A DNA stretch of 20,468 nt from Acidimicrobiia bacterium (lineage in GTDB: Bacteria > Actinomycetota > Acidimicrobiia > Spongiisociales > UBA5794). Positions 1 to 7,291 of the stretch are shown one piece after another (positions within the stretch are counted from its first letter, which is position 1; every line of letters begins with the position of its first letter). Below the pieces are notes generated by a model. The model saw only the letters and a program-made list of their open reading frames with translations. It ran no database searches and was not told where the DNA came from. The DNA is taken from assembly GCA_030599515.1 (NCBI GenBank), contig JAUVNV010000010.1, forward strand, positions 1-20,468. Direction: 5' to 3'. The translations under genes were made by a program, and so were the position numbers.

Positions 1-83
1 GAGAACTTCCGTCACCGTAGGCCAGATCAAAAACCGGTTCAAGACCTTCGATTCGTGATCACGCTCGCCCACGGTTGTGCCGA

Positions 84-89
84 TACAAT
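84..89 (+). promoter_or_regulatory. Probable -10 box of a leaderless promoter for the HAD phosphatase gene
   Basis: The hexamer TACAAT lies 8 bases before the ATG at 98 and 5 bases before an in-frame GTG at 95. Transcription starting 6-7 bases after the box would begin at, or within a base or two of, the start codon, giving a leaderless mRNA, a common arrangement in actinobacteria. No good -35 hexamer is seen 16-18 bases upstream and no Shine-Dalgarno sequence precedes the ATG. The remaining bases from 1 to 97 contain no gene I can support. Confidence 0.5.
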
Positions 90-97
90 CGATCGTG

Positions 98-880
98 ATG
101 CAGGAAGCAGCCTTCTTCGACCTCGACAAGACGGTCATCGCGAAATCGTCGACGCTCGCGTTCGGCAAACCTCTCTACAAAGCCGGCTTCCTCGGCAAGA
201 AAGCACTCGCCCGTATGGGTGTCGCCCAGGCCTTCTACATGCTGTTCGGCGCCGACGAGGAACAGCTCGAACGAGCCCGCGACGAACTGCTCCACCTCAC
301 CGCCGGCTGGAAGCGCGACGAGTTCGAGCAACTGGTTCGTGAGACGCTGGCCGACGTCGCCGAGCCGCTCGTCTACGCAGAGGCCCTCTTCCTCATCGAC
401 GAGCACATCCGGAGCGGCCGGAGAGTCATCATCATCTCCGCCAGCCCGGAGGAGATCGTCCGCCCCATCGCCGAGCACATCGGTGTGTGGGAGGTCATCG
501 CCACGAAGATCAAGACCGATGCGCAGGGGCGGTTCATCCCGGAGATCGAGGTCTATGCCATGGGGCCCGGCAAGGCCGAGGCCATGGAGAACGTCGCCAG
601 GGAGAAGGGCATCGACCTCTCCGGCTCGTTCTCGTACTCCGACTCCATCACCGATCTGCCGATGCTCGAAGCGGTCGGGAATCCGGTCGCTGTGAACCCC
701 GAGAAGGAGTTACGGGCGATCGCTGAGGAGCGTGGTTGGCCGATTCTCGAGTTCCAACGCCCGGTCAGCGTGGGCCCGACGATCCCGAGACCTTCTCCAC
801 TCACCGGCGCTGCAGTCGCTCTGTCTGCAGCCGCGCTCGCCGCGGCGGTCGTCCTCATGAAGCGTCGGACGAAGGGCTAG
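98..880 (+). CDS. HAD-IB family (SerB-like) phosphatase with C-terminal membrane anchor
   Basis: All four HAD motifs are readable, counting from the ATG at 98. Motif I is FFDLDKT with the nucleophile and acid aspartates at residues 8 and 10. Motif II is the serine of ISAS near 114. Motif III is the lysine of GPGK near 159. Motif IV is SYSDSITDLP with aspartates near 182 and 186. The helical cap between motifs I and II fits subclass IB (phosphoserine-phosphatase-like hydrolases). Residues about 236-254 are an Ala/Val/Leu-rich hydrophobic helix followed by KRRTKG, so the enzyme is probably tethered to the inner membrane with the catalytic domain in the cytoplasm. The substrate cannot be read from sequence; phosphoserine, a phospholipid precursor or another small phosphomonoester are possible. 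An in-frame GTG at 77 would add seven residues, but the -10-like box at 84-89 favours 98 (or 95). The stop overlaps the stop of the convergent transporter gene by four bases (CTAG). Confidence 0.85.
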   Translation: MQEAAFFDLDKTVIAKSSTLAFGKPLYKAGFLGKKALARMGVAQAFYMLFGADEEQLERARDELLHLTAGWKRDEFEQLVRETLADVAEPLVYAEALFLIDEHIRSGRRVIIISASPEEIVRPIAEHIGVWEVIATKIKTDAQGRFIPEIEVYAMGPGKAEAMENVAREKGIDLSGSFSYSDSITDLPMLEAVGNPVAVNPEKELRAIAEERGWPILEFQRPVSVGPTIPRPSPLTGAAVALSAAALAAAVVLMKRRTKG

Positions 881-2352
881 AGATCGTCCGAGCCGTCGAT
901 CTGCGGCGGTACGGCACCCGGCATCCCGGCCTCGGCGATCGCTTCACGCCCGACTTCGGACTCGCCCGTGTCGTCGAACGAGTCGGCGTCCTTCGCTGCC
1001 TTGGCGACGACGCCTTCGGCCCTCGCCGCTTCGATCTTCGCCGTCGTCAACTTCGGTGCTGCGTAGATGAAGAGCAGCACGTACGCGATTGCGGCCAGGA
1101 ACCAGGGCAGACGAAGAGCAAGGTCCCTCGAGCCGCCGGCCATCTCGACGCCGAAGACGAGCAGGCCGCCCATGGCGAGACCGATCGGCATCATGCCCCA
1201 TGCGAAGAACCGGTAGACCGAGTTGACGCGACCGAGAAGGTGATCCGGGATGATCGTCTGTCGGAGCGAGACTGTGATCACATTCCACAGCACACCGAAG
1301 AACGAGAAGATCGCGAAGTTCACGAAGACGATGATCCAATTGCTCGAGAAGCCGATGACGGCCGTCGTCACGATCGCCGCCACGAACGTGAGGTAGAGCG
1401 ACGTTCCGCTCCCGATCTTCTTCGAGATCCGGGGAGCAAGCAAGCTCCCGAGGACGCCACCGATCGCACCGGCAACGCCGAGGATGGCGAACACGAATGC
1501 GGTGACACCGAGGATCTCCTGGGCGAACAACACCAGCGTCGCGAAGACGACCGAAGCCAGAGCGTTGAGGAAGCCGAGGATGATCGCCATCGGACGGAGC
1601 AGCGGGTGTCGCCACAGCCACGTGACGCCCTCTTTGATCTCACCCCACCAGTCGACCCTCGCCTCGAGTTCGTTCTCGTCTCGATCAACGCGGAATGTCC
1701 CGGCAACCAACAGCAGCAGCGCAGCGGAGATGGCGAACGACCCTGCGTCAAAGAAGAACGGCAGGGCGAAGGCGACGCCGATGAGCACGCTGCCGAGCGG
1801 CGGCCCGATGAAGCTGTTCATCACCATCTCGGCACCCCACAGGTTGCCGTTCGCTCGCTCCAACCCTTCGGGTTCAACGATCGCCGGGAGGATCGTCTGT
1901 GCGGCATTGTCGTAGAGCACCTCGGCCATACCGAAGAGAACGGCCGCGATGACGAGCGTGACGTAGATGAGCCAGTTCGTCGCTACGTCCATGTCGCCGG
2001 AGATCTCGTCGGGTGCCGGCAGCGCCGACGACTGACCGAAGACCACGATCGCCACGACGACCGTGATGATCATCCTCAGGACGTTCATCCAGAGCATCAG
2101 CTTGCGACGGTCGACCCGGTCGGTGATCACCCCTGCCGGGAGTGTGAACAGCAGCCACGGGAGGCGCTGGACGACGGCGATGAGTGCGATCAGCAGCGCG
2201 TTGCGGGTGATAGCGGAGGCCAGCCACGGATAGGCGATCATGGCAACGCCGTCACCGAGGTTGGAGACGATCGACGACGACCACAGCCTCCAATAGTTCG
2301 CGCCGAGGCGAACCTTCGGCTTCTTCTCCGTCTGAGCGGCGGTGTCCGTCAT
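877..2352 (-). CDS. MFS transporter (MFS_3/EntS-like exporter type)
   Basis: The 491-residue protein has about twelve hydrophobic segments. Motif A of the major facilitator superfamily is clear between the second and third helices: a GVITDRVDRRK stretch near residues 74-84. The N-terminal part (WSSSIVSNLGDG, then a proline-bearing YPWLASA helix) and the conserved N...FIGPPLGS segment in helix 5 resemble the MFS_3 group, which includes enterobactin and macrolide exporters. The last 60 or so residues are hydrophilic and acidic, an unusually long cytoplasmic tail. The ATG at 2352 has GGAG a few bases upstream. A TAAGGT hexamer on the minus strand at 2437-2442 could be a -10 element, without a clear -35. 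It lies 120 bases downstream of the gene ending at 2473 and may be cotranscribed with it. The transported compound is unknown; export of a drug, siderophore or metabolite is a family-based guess. Confidence 0.88.
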   Translation of the reverse strand: MTDTAAQTEKKPKVRLGANYWRLWSSSIVSNLGDGVAMIAYPWLASAITRNALLIALIAVVQRLPWLLFTLPAGVITDRVDRRKLMLWMNVLRMIITVVVAIVVFGQSSALPAPDEISGDMDVATNWLIYVTLVIAAVLFGMAEVLYDNAAQTILPAIVEPEGLERANGNLWGAEMVMNSFIGPPLGSVLIGVAFALPFFFDAGSFAISAALLLLVAGTFRVDRDENELEARVDWWGEIKEGVTWLWRHPLLRPMAIILGFLNALASVVFATLVLFAQEILGVTAFVFAILGVAGAIGGVLGSLLAPRISKKIGSGTSLYLTFVAAIVTTAVIGFSSNWIIVFVNFAIFSFFGVLWNVITVSLRQTIIPDHLLGRVNSVYRFFAWGMMPIGLAMGGLLVFGVEMAGGSRDLALRLPWFLAAIAYVLLFIYAAPKLTTAKIEAARAEGVVAKAAKDADSFDDTGESEVGREAIAEAGMPGAVPPQIDGSDDL

Positions 2353-2472
2353 GCGTCTCCGTCAGATCGGAGGGTCGGGAAGTACGTCGGGTGGACGTCG
2401 TCGAGGCCTCTGGACGCCGCCGGGGACCCGGCGATCACCTTATCGGCGACCCCGCAGCCGGGTGCTGTGCGA

Positions 2473-3018
2473 TCAGTCATCCGATTCTGGATCGGGTCGA
2501 TCTGCATCGTGGCCGAACTCTCCCGAATCGTCCGAGTCCTTCGACCGGTCCCCGGTCTTGTTGTCGACCGCCCACACCATAGTGAGCACGAGTGCCGCGA
2601 GACCGGCTGCGACGCCGCCGACGAGCCACCAATTCGGACCTCGTTTCACGGGCGGCAATTGGGTCGGACGGGACGAAGAGATAACTGCAGGGTCAACGCC
2701 AAGGTCGGTCAGAGAGGTCAGATCGGAGATGTCGCTCTGGCTGCCGCCGTCGATGGCTTCGAACGCGACCTGAACGTCCTCGCGCCCCGAGAGACGCAGG
2801 ATGCCGATCCACCGTCCGTTCCCCTGATCGGCGAGCGCAACCGGAGGCAGTTCACCGGCCAAGGCTACGACGCGAGCCAGGACCGCCGCCCGCCCGCCGT
2901 CGACCGTGACGGAGACCTCGACGGTCATCCCCGAGTCGATCTCGAGCGCCCGTGCCTCGGCATCCCCGAAGGGTGCAGCAAGCGTGACGGAGAGCAACAG
3001 GGCGAGCAGAATCGGCAT
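2473..3018 (-). CDS. Secreted or anchored protein of unknown function, single C-terminal TM segment
   Basis: I do not recognise a family. The 181-residue product starts with a short hydrophobic signal peptide (about residues 1-22, ending near GDAEA). A 100-residue extracytoplasmic domain rich in short beta-forming stretches follows, then a Pro-rich linker (PTQLPPVKRGP, about 118-128), one transmembrane helix (about 130-150) and a strongly acidic tail of Asp, Glu and Ser to the end. This is the layout of a type I membrane protein with a small exposed domain. Part of the exposed domain (GRWIGILRLSGREDVQVAFEA without the break, about residues 68-88) looks like a beta-sandwich or carrier-type fold, but that is only an impression. 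The ATG at 3018 is preceded by TACGCT exactly seven bases upstream, which fits leaderless transcription. The gene lies between the glycosidase and the MFS gene on the same strand. Confidence 0.7.
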   Translation of the reverse strand: MPILLALLLSVTLAAPFGDAEARALEIDSGMTVEVSVTVDGGRAAVLARVVALAGELPPVALADQGNGRWIGILRLSGREDVQVAFEAIDGGSQSDISDLTSLTDLGVDPAVISSSRPTQLPPVKRGPNWWLVGGVAAGLAALVLTMVWAVDNKTGDRSKDSDDSGEFGHDADRPDPESDD

Positions 3019-3025
3019 CTATGGG

Positions 3026-3031
3026 AGCGTA
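3026..3031 (-). promoter_or_regulatory. Probable leaderless-type -10 box for the 181-residue membrane protein
   Basis: On the minus strand the sequence reads TACGCT, then seven bases, then ATG at 3018. That spacing puts the transcription start at about the start codon. No convincing -35 hexamer is visible. It suggests this gene has its own promoter and is not only read through from the sugar operon ending at 3069. Confidence 0.4.
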
Positions 3032-3068
3032 ACCGACACCTCGAGTTCCACGAGGGCGTCGAGTCAGA

Positions 3069-4019
3069 TCACTCAGACATGGGGCTGAGCGACAGTCCTC
3101 CATCGCTGGCAACGATGACCGGAATGGGATCAGAGATCTCGCCGCGATAGTCGCCGTCGGGATCGTGGTGCAGCGTCGCGAGCATCATCGGCCCGTCATC
3201 GACGAACACGATCCTCCCGGCGTAGCGCGAACCGTGACGATCGGCATGCACGAACGGTGTCGGACCCGGCCGGTACGGACCGAGTGGAGAGTCGGCGACG
3301 AGATAGCCGGTGCCGGTGAGCGCATTGTCGACCCCCGGTTGAGCCCAGCCGGGGACACAGAACAGCAGGTAGTGGCGATCACCAATCGAGATCTGCTGCG
3401 GCACCTCCATGTGCCCGTAGGTGCCGGGGTCGGTCACCGGGGGTTGGGTCTGCCAGTTGAGGAGGTCTTCGGAGGTCGCATGGCCGATCACACCCCTCGT
3501 CGCTGCCGGCCCGGCGGCGACGCGAGCCGTGACGTACATATGGAAGCCACCTCCTTTCGGATCGACGAACACCCACGGGTCGCGCCATGCCTCTTCGTAC
3601 CAGACGTCGAAGTCGAGCTTCTCATACCAGCGCGGGTCGGCCTCGCTGAGTGGATTCGGCGAGACCTTCTCCCACGTCAGGAGATCATCGGACACGGCGG
3701 CGCCGATCCGCTGAACCTTGCCCCCATCGACGGTCGAGACACCGGTGTAGAACATCCACCACGTGCCGTCTACGCGGACGACGCTGCCCGTCCAGTTCGC
3801 CAGGTCTTCCCACGCTCCGGCGGAACCCACCGGAAACGGATCAGGCAGGATCTCCCACGAGCGGAGGTCCTGTGACACCGCATGGCCGATGCGAGCATTT
3901 CGGTGGCGCGCCTCGGGGTCCCCGAGCGACTTCGGTGCCTGCAGATAGAAGGCGTGCCATTCGATGCCGCTGAGCGCGAGCCAGAAGTCCCAGATCCATC
4001 GATCCGCAATGGCAAGCAC
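3069..4019 (-). CDS. GH32/GH68-like (clan GH-J) glycosidase, cytoplasmic
   Basis: The 316-residue protein has the repeated 'YHLFYL...IGHAVSxDLxxWE' blocks of a five-bladed beta-propeller sugar hydrolase. Its candidate catalytic residues fall in the order expected for the fructan-active clan GH-J. D11 in WIWDFW is the nucleophile, comparable to the VWDSW motif of levansucrases. R146-D147-P148 in AWRDPWV is the transition-state stabiliser. E205 in HMEVPQ is the acid/base. It is shorter than usual GH32 enzymes (about 450-500 residues) because the C-terminal beta-sandwich is absent. There is no signal peptide, so it should act in the cytoplasm on imported sugar. The GTG start at 4019 has GGGAG about ten bases upstream, and the gene follows the MalG-like permease by 16 bases as the last gene of the lacI-SBP-permease operon. 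Substrate is inferred to be sucrose or a fructo-oligosaccharide; a GH43- or GH130-type activity is the main alternative. Confidence 0.75.
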   Translation of the reverse strand: MLAIADRWIWDFWLALSGIEWHAFYLQAPKSLGDPEARHRNARIGHAVSQDLRSWEILPDPFPVGSAGAWEDLANWTGSVVRVDGTWWMFYTGVSTVDGGKVQRIGAAVSDDLLTWEKVSPNPLSEADPRWYEKLDFDVWYEEAWRDPWVFVDPKGGGFHMYVTARVAAGPAATRGVIGHATSEDLLNWQTQPPVTDPGTYGHMEVPQQISIGDRHYLLFCVPGWAQPGVDNALTGTGYLVADSPLGPYRPGPTPFVHADRHGSRYAGRIVFVDDGPMMLATLHHDPDGDYRGEISDPIPVIVASDGGLSLSPMSE

Positions 4020-4035
4020 TATCGCGACTCCCGAT

Positions 4036-4917
4036 TCACCCCTTCACACCGGACGAAGCAACACCCTGGACGAACTGACGCTGGAAGATCAGGAAGATGA
4101 TCAGCAGCGGCAGCGTCATGAGCACGGTGTACGCCATGATGTCCCCCCACGCCACCGGCGGCGTCGTCTTGAAGACCCCGATTCCGACGGGCAGCGGACG
4201 GACCTCGATGCCACGCGTCACCATCGAAGGCCACAGAAACTGGCCCCAGGAGAACAAGAACCCGAGGATCGCGACCGTGGCGTACGCAGGCTTCGCGAGC
4301 GGCGCGACGACTCGTGTGAAGACCTTCACCGGACCGGCGCCGTCGATCCTGGCGGCTTCCTCGAGGGACTTCGGGATCCCGAGGAAGAACGTGTAGAACA
4401 GGAAGATGAACAGCGGATTTGCAATGAATGGGAGGATCTGAATCTGGTACGTATCGAGCCACCCAACCTCGGCGCCCATGAAGAGCAGAGGAACGGCGAG
4501 CGCCTCGAACGGGATGATGATCAGCGCGATGACGATCGCGAGGATCAGCTTCTTGCCCTTGAATCGCAGTCTTGCCAGGGCGTACCCGAAGAGACTGTTG
4601 ACGATCAGACCGAGACCGACGATGAAGCCGGAGATGATCACCGAGTTCATGAACACCCGGGGAAGCTGCGCACGCTCGATAGCGTCGGTGTAGTTCTCCA
4701 GGCCGACGAACGGAATCGGCAGGAACGCCTCGAAGGAATCGCTATTCGCCAACACCTGGTCGTCCGGCTTGAGCGATGAGGACACCATGTAGACAAGCGG
4801 GAACAGGAAGAGGATCGCCAGGACGATCATGATGGCGTAGAGGATCCAGCGCCAAACCGGACTCGATCGAACACTGCTGGATACATCGCCACTGCCGGCT
4901 TTGGTCTTCGTCGTCAT
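4036..4917 (-). CDS. ABC sugar importer permease, MalG-like (CUT1 family)
   Basis: This 293-residue inner-membrane protein has about six transmembrane helices. The cytoplasmic EAA loop reads LEEAARIDGAGPVKVF (about residues 185-200), the site where the permease docks on the ATPase. The ending RQFVQGVASSGVKG is typical of the second permease of carbohydrate uptake (CUT1) transporters. The ATG overlaps the stop of the preceding permease gene by four bases (ATGA), implying translational coupling. It pairs with the MalF-like protein to form the channel. No ATP-binding subunit is encoded anywhere in the operon, so a shared MsiK/UgpC-type ATPase encoded elsewhere is expected. Confidence 0.93.
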   Translation of the reverse strand: MTTKTKAGSGDVSSSVRSSPVWRWILYAIMIVLAILFLFPLVYMVSSSLKPDDQVLANSDSFEAFLPIPFVGLENYTDAIERAQLPRVFMNSVIISGFIVGLGLIVNSLFGYALARLRFKGKKLILAIVIALIIIPFEALAVPLLFMGAEVGWLDTYQIQILPFIANPLFIFLFYTFFLGIPKSLEEAARIDGAGPVKVFTRVVAPLAKPAYATVAILGFLFSWGQFLWPSMVTRGIEVRPLPVGIGVFKTTPPVAWGDIMAYTVLMTLPLLIIFLIFQRQFVQGVASSGVKG

Positions 4918-5864
4918 ACTTCACCCTCCTCTCGGAGGAAGCTGCGTTGGGCCAGGGTGAGTCCAAGCACAATGACGAAGAAGATCACGGCGATCGCCGA
5001 TCCTCTCCCGATCGCCTGCCGGCTGAAGCCAATGTCGACCATGTGGACCATCGCTGTTCGCGTGCTGTCGAGTGGCCCACCGGCAGTACGCGGCATCAGC
5101 GTCGGTTGATCGAACAGACGCATGGCGAGGATCGTGGTCACCGTGAGCACGAAGATCAATTGGTTGCGGATCCCGGGCAGAGTGACATTTCGGAACTGTT
5201 CCCAGGTACTCGCACCGTCGATCGAAGCCGCTTCGTAGAGTTCGGTGGGAACGTCTTGGAGCGCCGCCAGCAGGATGATCATCTGGAACCCGACGCCCTG
5301 CCACATCGACACCATGATGATCGCGGGCATCGCCCAGGTCGTTGAGTTGAGCCAGTCTGGGCTGAAGTTCCCGAACGTGACGATCTCGAGTGCGGCGTTG
5401 ATGAGTCCGTTGGCATTGAACAACAGGATCCAGATCGTCGCGGCCGCTGCCATCACAACCGTCACCGGAGTGAAGAAGATGGTCCGGAATGCGGTTCTCC
5501 CTCTGAACTTCTGGTTCACCAGAACAGCGAGCATCAGGGCGATCGCCGTCTGTATCGGGACGACGAACAGGGAGAACCGGGCGTTGTTCCAAAGTGACTT
5601 CCAGAACAGTGCGTCGGTGAGTTGATCGATGTAATTCTCGATCCCGACGAACCGCGTTGCGAGCGGCGAGATGAGACGCTGGTTCGTGAACGAGAACACA
5701 ATCGCCAGCGCGAACGGGATCACGATGAAGAGGAGGAGCAGGATCCCGGCGGGGAGGATGAACAACCAGGCGACCCGGGCCTCGGACCATCCGCTAGATT
5801 TCCCCCTCTTCGGAGGTGACGGTCCGGTGCCGGCGTCGGTCTGGGCGGAATCGACTGTCGTCAC
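4914..5864 (-). CDS. ABC sugar importer permease, MalF-like (CUT1 family)
   Basis: The 316-residue protein has six predicted transmembrane helices after a hydrophilic, Pro/Lys-rich N-terminus. Its EAA loop reads LYEAASIDGASTWEQF at about residues 209-224, the ATPase contact. I chose the GTG at 5864 because GGGAGG lies five bases before it. The in-frame TTG at 5867, one codon upstream, would leave only two bases. It is separated from the binding-protein gene by 85 bases that contain a strong stem-loop and overlaps the MalG-like gene by four bases. Confidence 0.92.
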   Translation of the reverse strand: MTTVDSAQTDAGTGPSPPKRGKSSGWSEARVAWLFILPAGILLLLFIVIPFALAIVFSFTNQRLISPLATRFVGIENYIDQLTDALFWKSLWNNARFSLFVVPIQTAIALMLAVLVNQKFRGRTAFRTIFFTPVTVVMAAAATIWILLFNANGLINAALEIVTFGNFSPDWLNSTTWAMPAIIMVSMWQGVGFQMIILLAALQDVPTELYEAASIDGASTWEQFRNVTLPGIRNQLIFVLTVTTILAMRLFDQPTLMPRTAGGPLDSTRTAMVHMVDIGFSRQAIGRGSAIAVIFFVIVLGLTLAQRSFLREEGEV

Positions 5865-5903
5865 CAAGGCCTCCCTTGCTCGTCGCTCGTTCGTCCGGAT
5901 AGG

Positions 5904-5933
5904 GATGGGAGGGGACCTGCGTCCCCTCCCATC
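5904..5933 (-). terminator. 13-bp perfect stem-loop between binding-protein and permease genes
   Basis: GATGGGAGGGGAC at 5904-5916 is the exact reverse complement of 5921-5933, with a four-base loop CTGC. On the transcribed (minus) strand no run of T follows, so it is not a classical intrinsic terminator. Stem-loops at this place in CUT1 sugar operons usually protect the upstream binding-protein mRNA or partly terminate, so that the binding protein is made in excess over the permeases. The hairpin is read directly; the regulatory role is inferred. Confidence 0.7.
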
Positions 5934-5949
5934 TGGTTGCTAGCTCAGA

Positions 5950-7260
5950 TCATGGCGCCGGGTAGCCCTCATTTGCGTCGACGTCGGCGTCGATCGCGGC
6001 AGCGGCGGCGTCGAGTGTCGCCTTGACGTCTGCCCCGAGCAGGATCTTGTCCATCGCGCCCCAGAACTCCGACGTAACCGTCGGATACCCCGGCGTGACG
6101 GGCCGCGGCACCGCGATATCCGGTGCGCCCTCAAGCTGCTCAACGAACAACGCGAGAGGCCCTCCCGCGGCGTGATCCGGTGATTTCGCCAATGCCGTCT
6201 TCGTTGAAGGCACCGCACCGTTGACGCCGGTGATCTTCAAGATCGTGTCGTCCTCTACCGCGAACTCGAGGAAAGTCCACGCGGCGTCACCATCGGTGTT
6301 GGCCGATGTGATCGCCCAGGCCCACGAACCCATACCGGTCCTCGTGCCATCCCCGAAGTCCGGGAGAGGCAACAGAATCAGATCGTCACCGGCTGCTTCC
6401 TTGTAGGCGCCGTACATCCAGTGACCGACCCATGAGATCGGCGTTTCCTTGGATGTGAACGGAGTGTCATCCACGGCGTCCATGTTGATCAATCCGCTTG
6501 TTGCCCACTTCTGGAACAGCGTGAGGCCGTCAACGACCGCCTGATCGTTCAACACACCCTCGGCCTTGAGGCTCCCACGATCAATGAGATCCTTGCCCAC
6601 CGACTGGGTGATCGGACTGAACCCGTAGGTCATCCACTCGCCTTGCGTCCCGTAGAAGATCTTGATGTCGAGCGGATTCGCATATCCGGCACCCTGCAGA
6701 TCTACGAGGATCTTCTCGAACTCCTCCGTCGACCATGCATCGCCGGCATCGGCCGGTATCCGTGCCCCGACTTCATCGAGTGCCGACTTCCAGGCCCACA
6801 GACCGAGTCCCGAGTCGAACGTTCCGACGCTGTAGAGGTTGTCGTTGTATGTGCCTCCCTGAACGATCGAGGGCAGCAAGTTGTCCTTGACCGCGTCGGT
6901 GACACAATCATCGAGGTGCACGATGCTTCCGGCCCAGGCGAAGTTCGCCAAAGTCGGCCCATCGAAGTCGATCACATCCGGCAAGTCACCTGCGGCGGCC
7001 GCAGCGTTGATCGCGTCGGTGTATCCGCCCTCCGGGATCTTGGTCAACTCGACCGTGACGCCCTTGCCGGAGGCATTGAAGTCCGTGATCAGCTCTTCGT
7101 AGGCGTCAGCCTCCGAACCCTCGTGAACCCATACAGTGATCGTGGAGTCGTCGATGGTGCCATCACACGTCGCCCCCACTCCACCGCCCCCCGAACTGCA
7201 CGCGGCAGCGACGAGCATGAGCCCCACGATTGGAACCAACCACTTGATCCGTCTACTCAT
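5950..7260 (-). CDS. ABC transporter sugar-binding lipoprotein (family 1 solute-binding protein)
   Basis: I start the protein at the ATG at 7260 because the product then begins MSRRIKWLVP and carries a lipoprotein signal with VAAAC, the lipidated cysteine being residue 21. A purine-rich GGAAGGAA stretch just upstream is a good ribosome binding site. The mature part is acidic and Gly/Ala-rich. It has the features of extracellular carbohydrate-binding proteins: a 'TITVWVHEGSEADAYEELI' N-terminal strand and helix, and later Trp/Tyr-rich segments (WVGHWMYGAYKE, GSWAWAIT) that commonly stack on sugar rings. The length of 436 residues is normal for the family. It would be anchored outside the membrane and hand sugar to the permeases encoded downstream. 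An upstream in-frame start at 7353 lies inside the repressor gene and is unlikely. The ligand is not determined; context suggests sucrose or a fructoside. Confidence 0.92.
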   Translation of the reverse strand: MSRRIKWLVPIVGLMLVAAACSSGGGGVGATCDGTIDDSTITVWVHEGSEADAYEELITDFNASGKGVTVELTKIPEGGYTDAINAAAAAGDLPDVIDFDGPTLANFAWAGSIVHLDDCVTDAVKDNLLPSIVQGGTYNDNLYSVGTFDSGLGLWAWKSALDEVGARIPADAGDAWSTEEFEKILVDLQGAGYANPLDIKIFYGTQGEWMTYGFSPITQSVGKDLIDRGSLKAEGVLNDQAVVDGLTLFQKWATSGLINMDAVDDTPFTSKETPISWVGHWMYGAYKEAAGDDLILLPLPDFGDGTRTGMGSWAWAITSANTDGDAAWTFLEFAVEDDTILKITGVNGAVPSTKTALAKSPDHAAGGPLALFVEQLEGAPDIAVPRPVTPGYPTVTSEFWGAMDKILLGADVKATLDAAAAAIDADVDANEGYPAP

Positions 7261-7291
7261 AGCTATTCCTTCCTTCCCTTCCTTGTCTCGA

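Noticed and set aside
736..3150. An 804-codon open frame on the plus strand, antisense to the MFS and membrane-protein genes
   Set aside because: The translation is Arg/Asp/Glu/His-rich low-information sequence without domains, the usual shadow of high-GC codon bias opposite real genes that have clear motifs.
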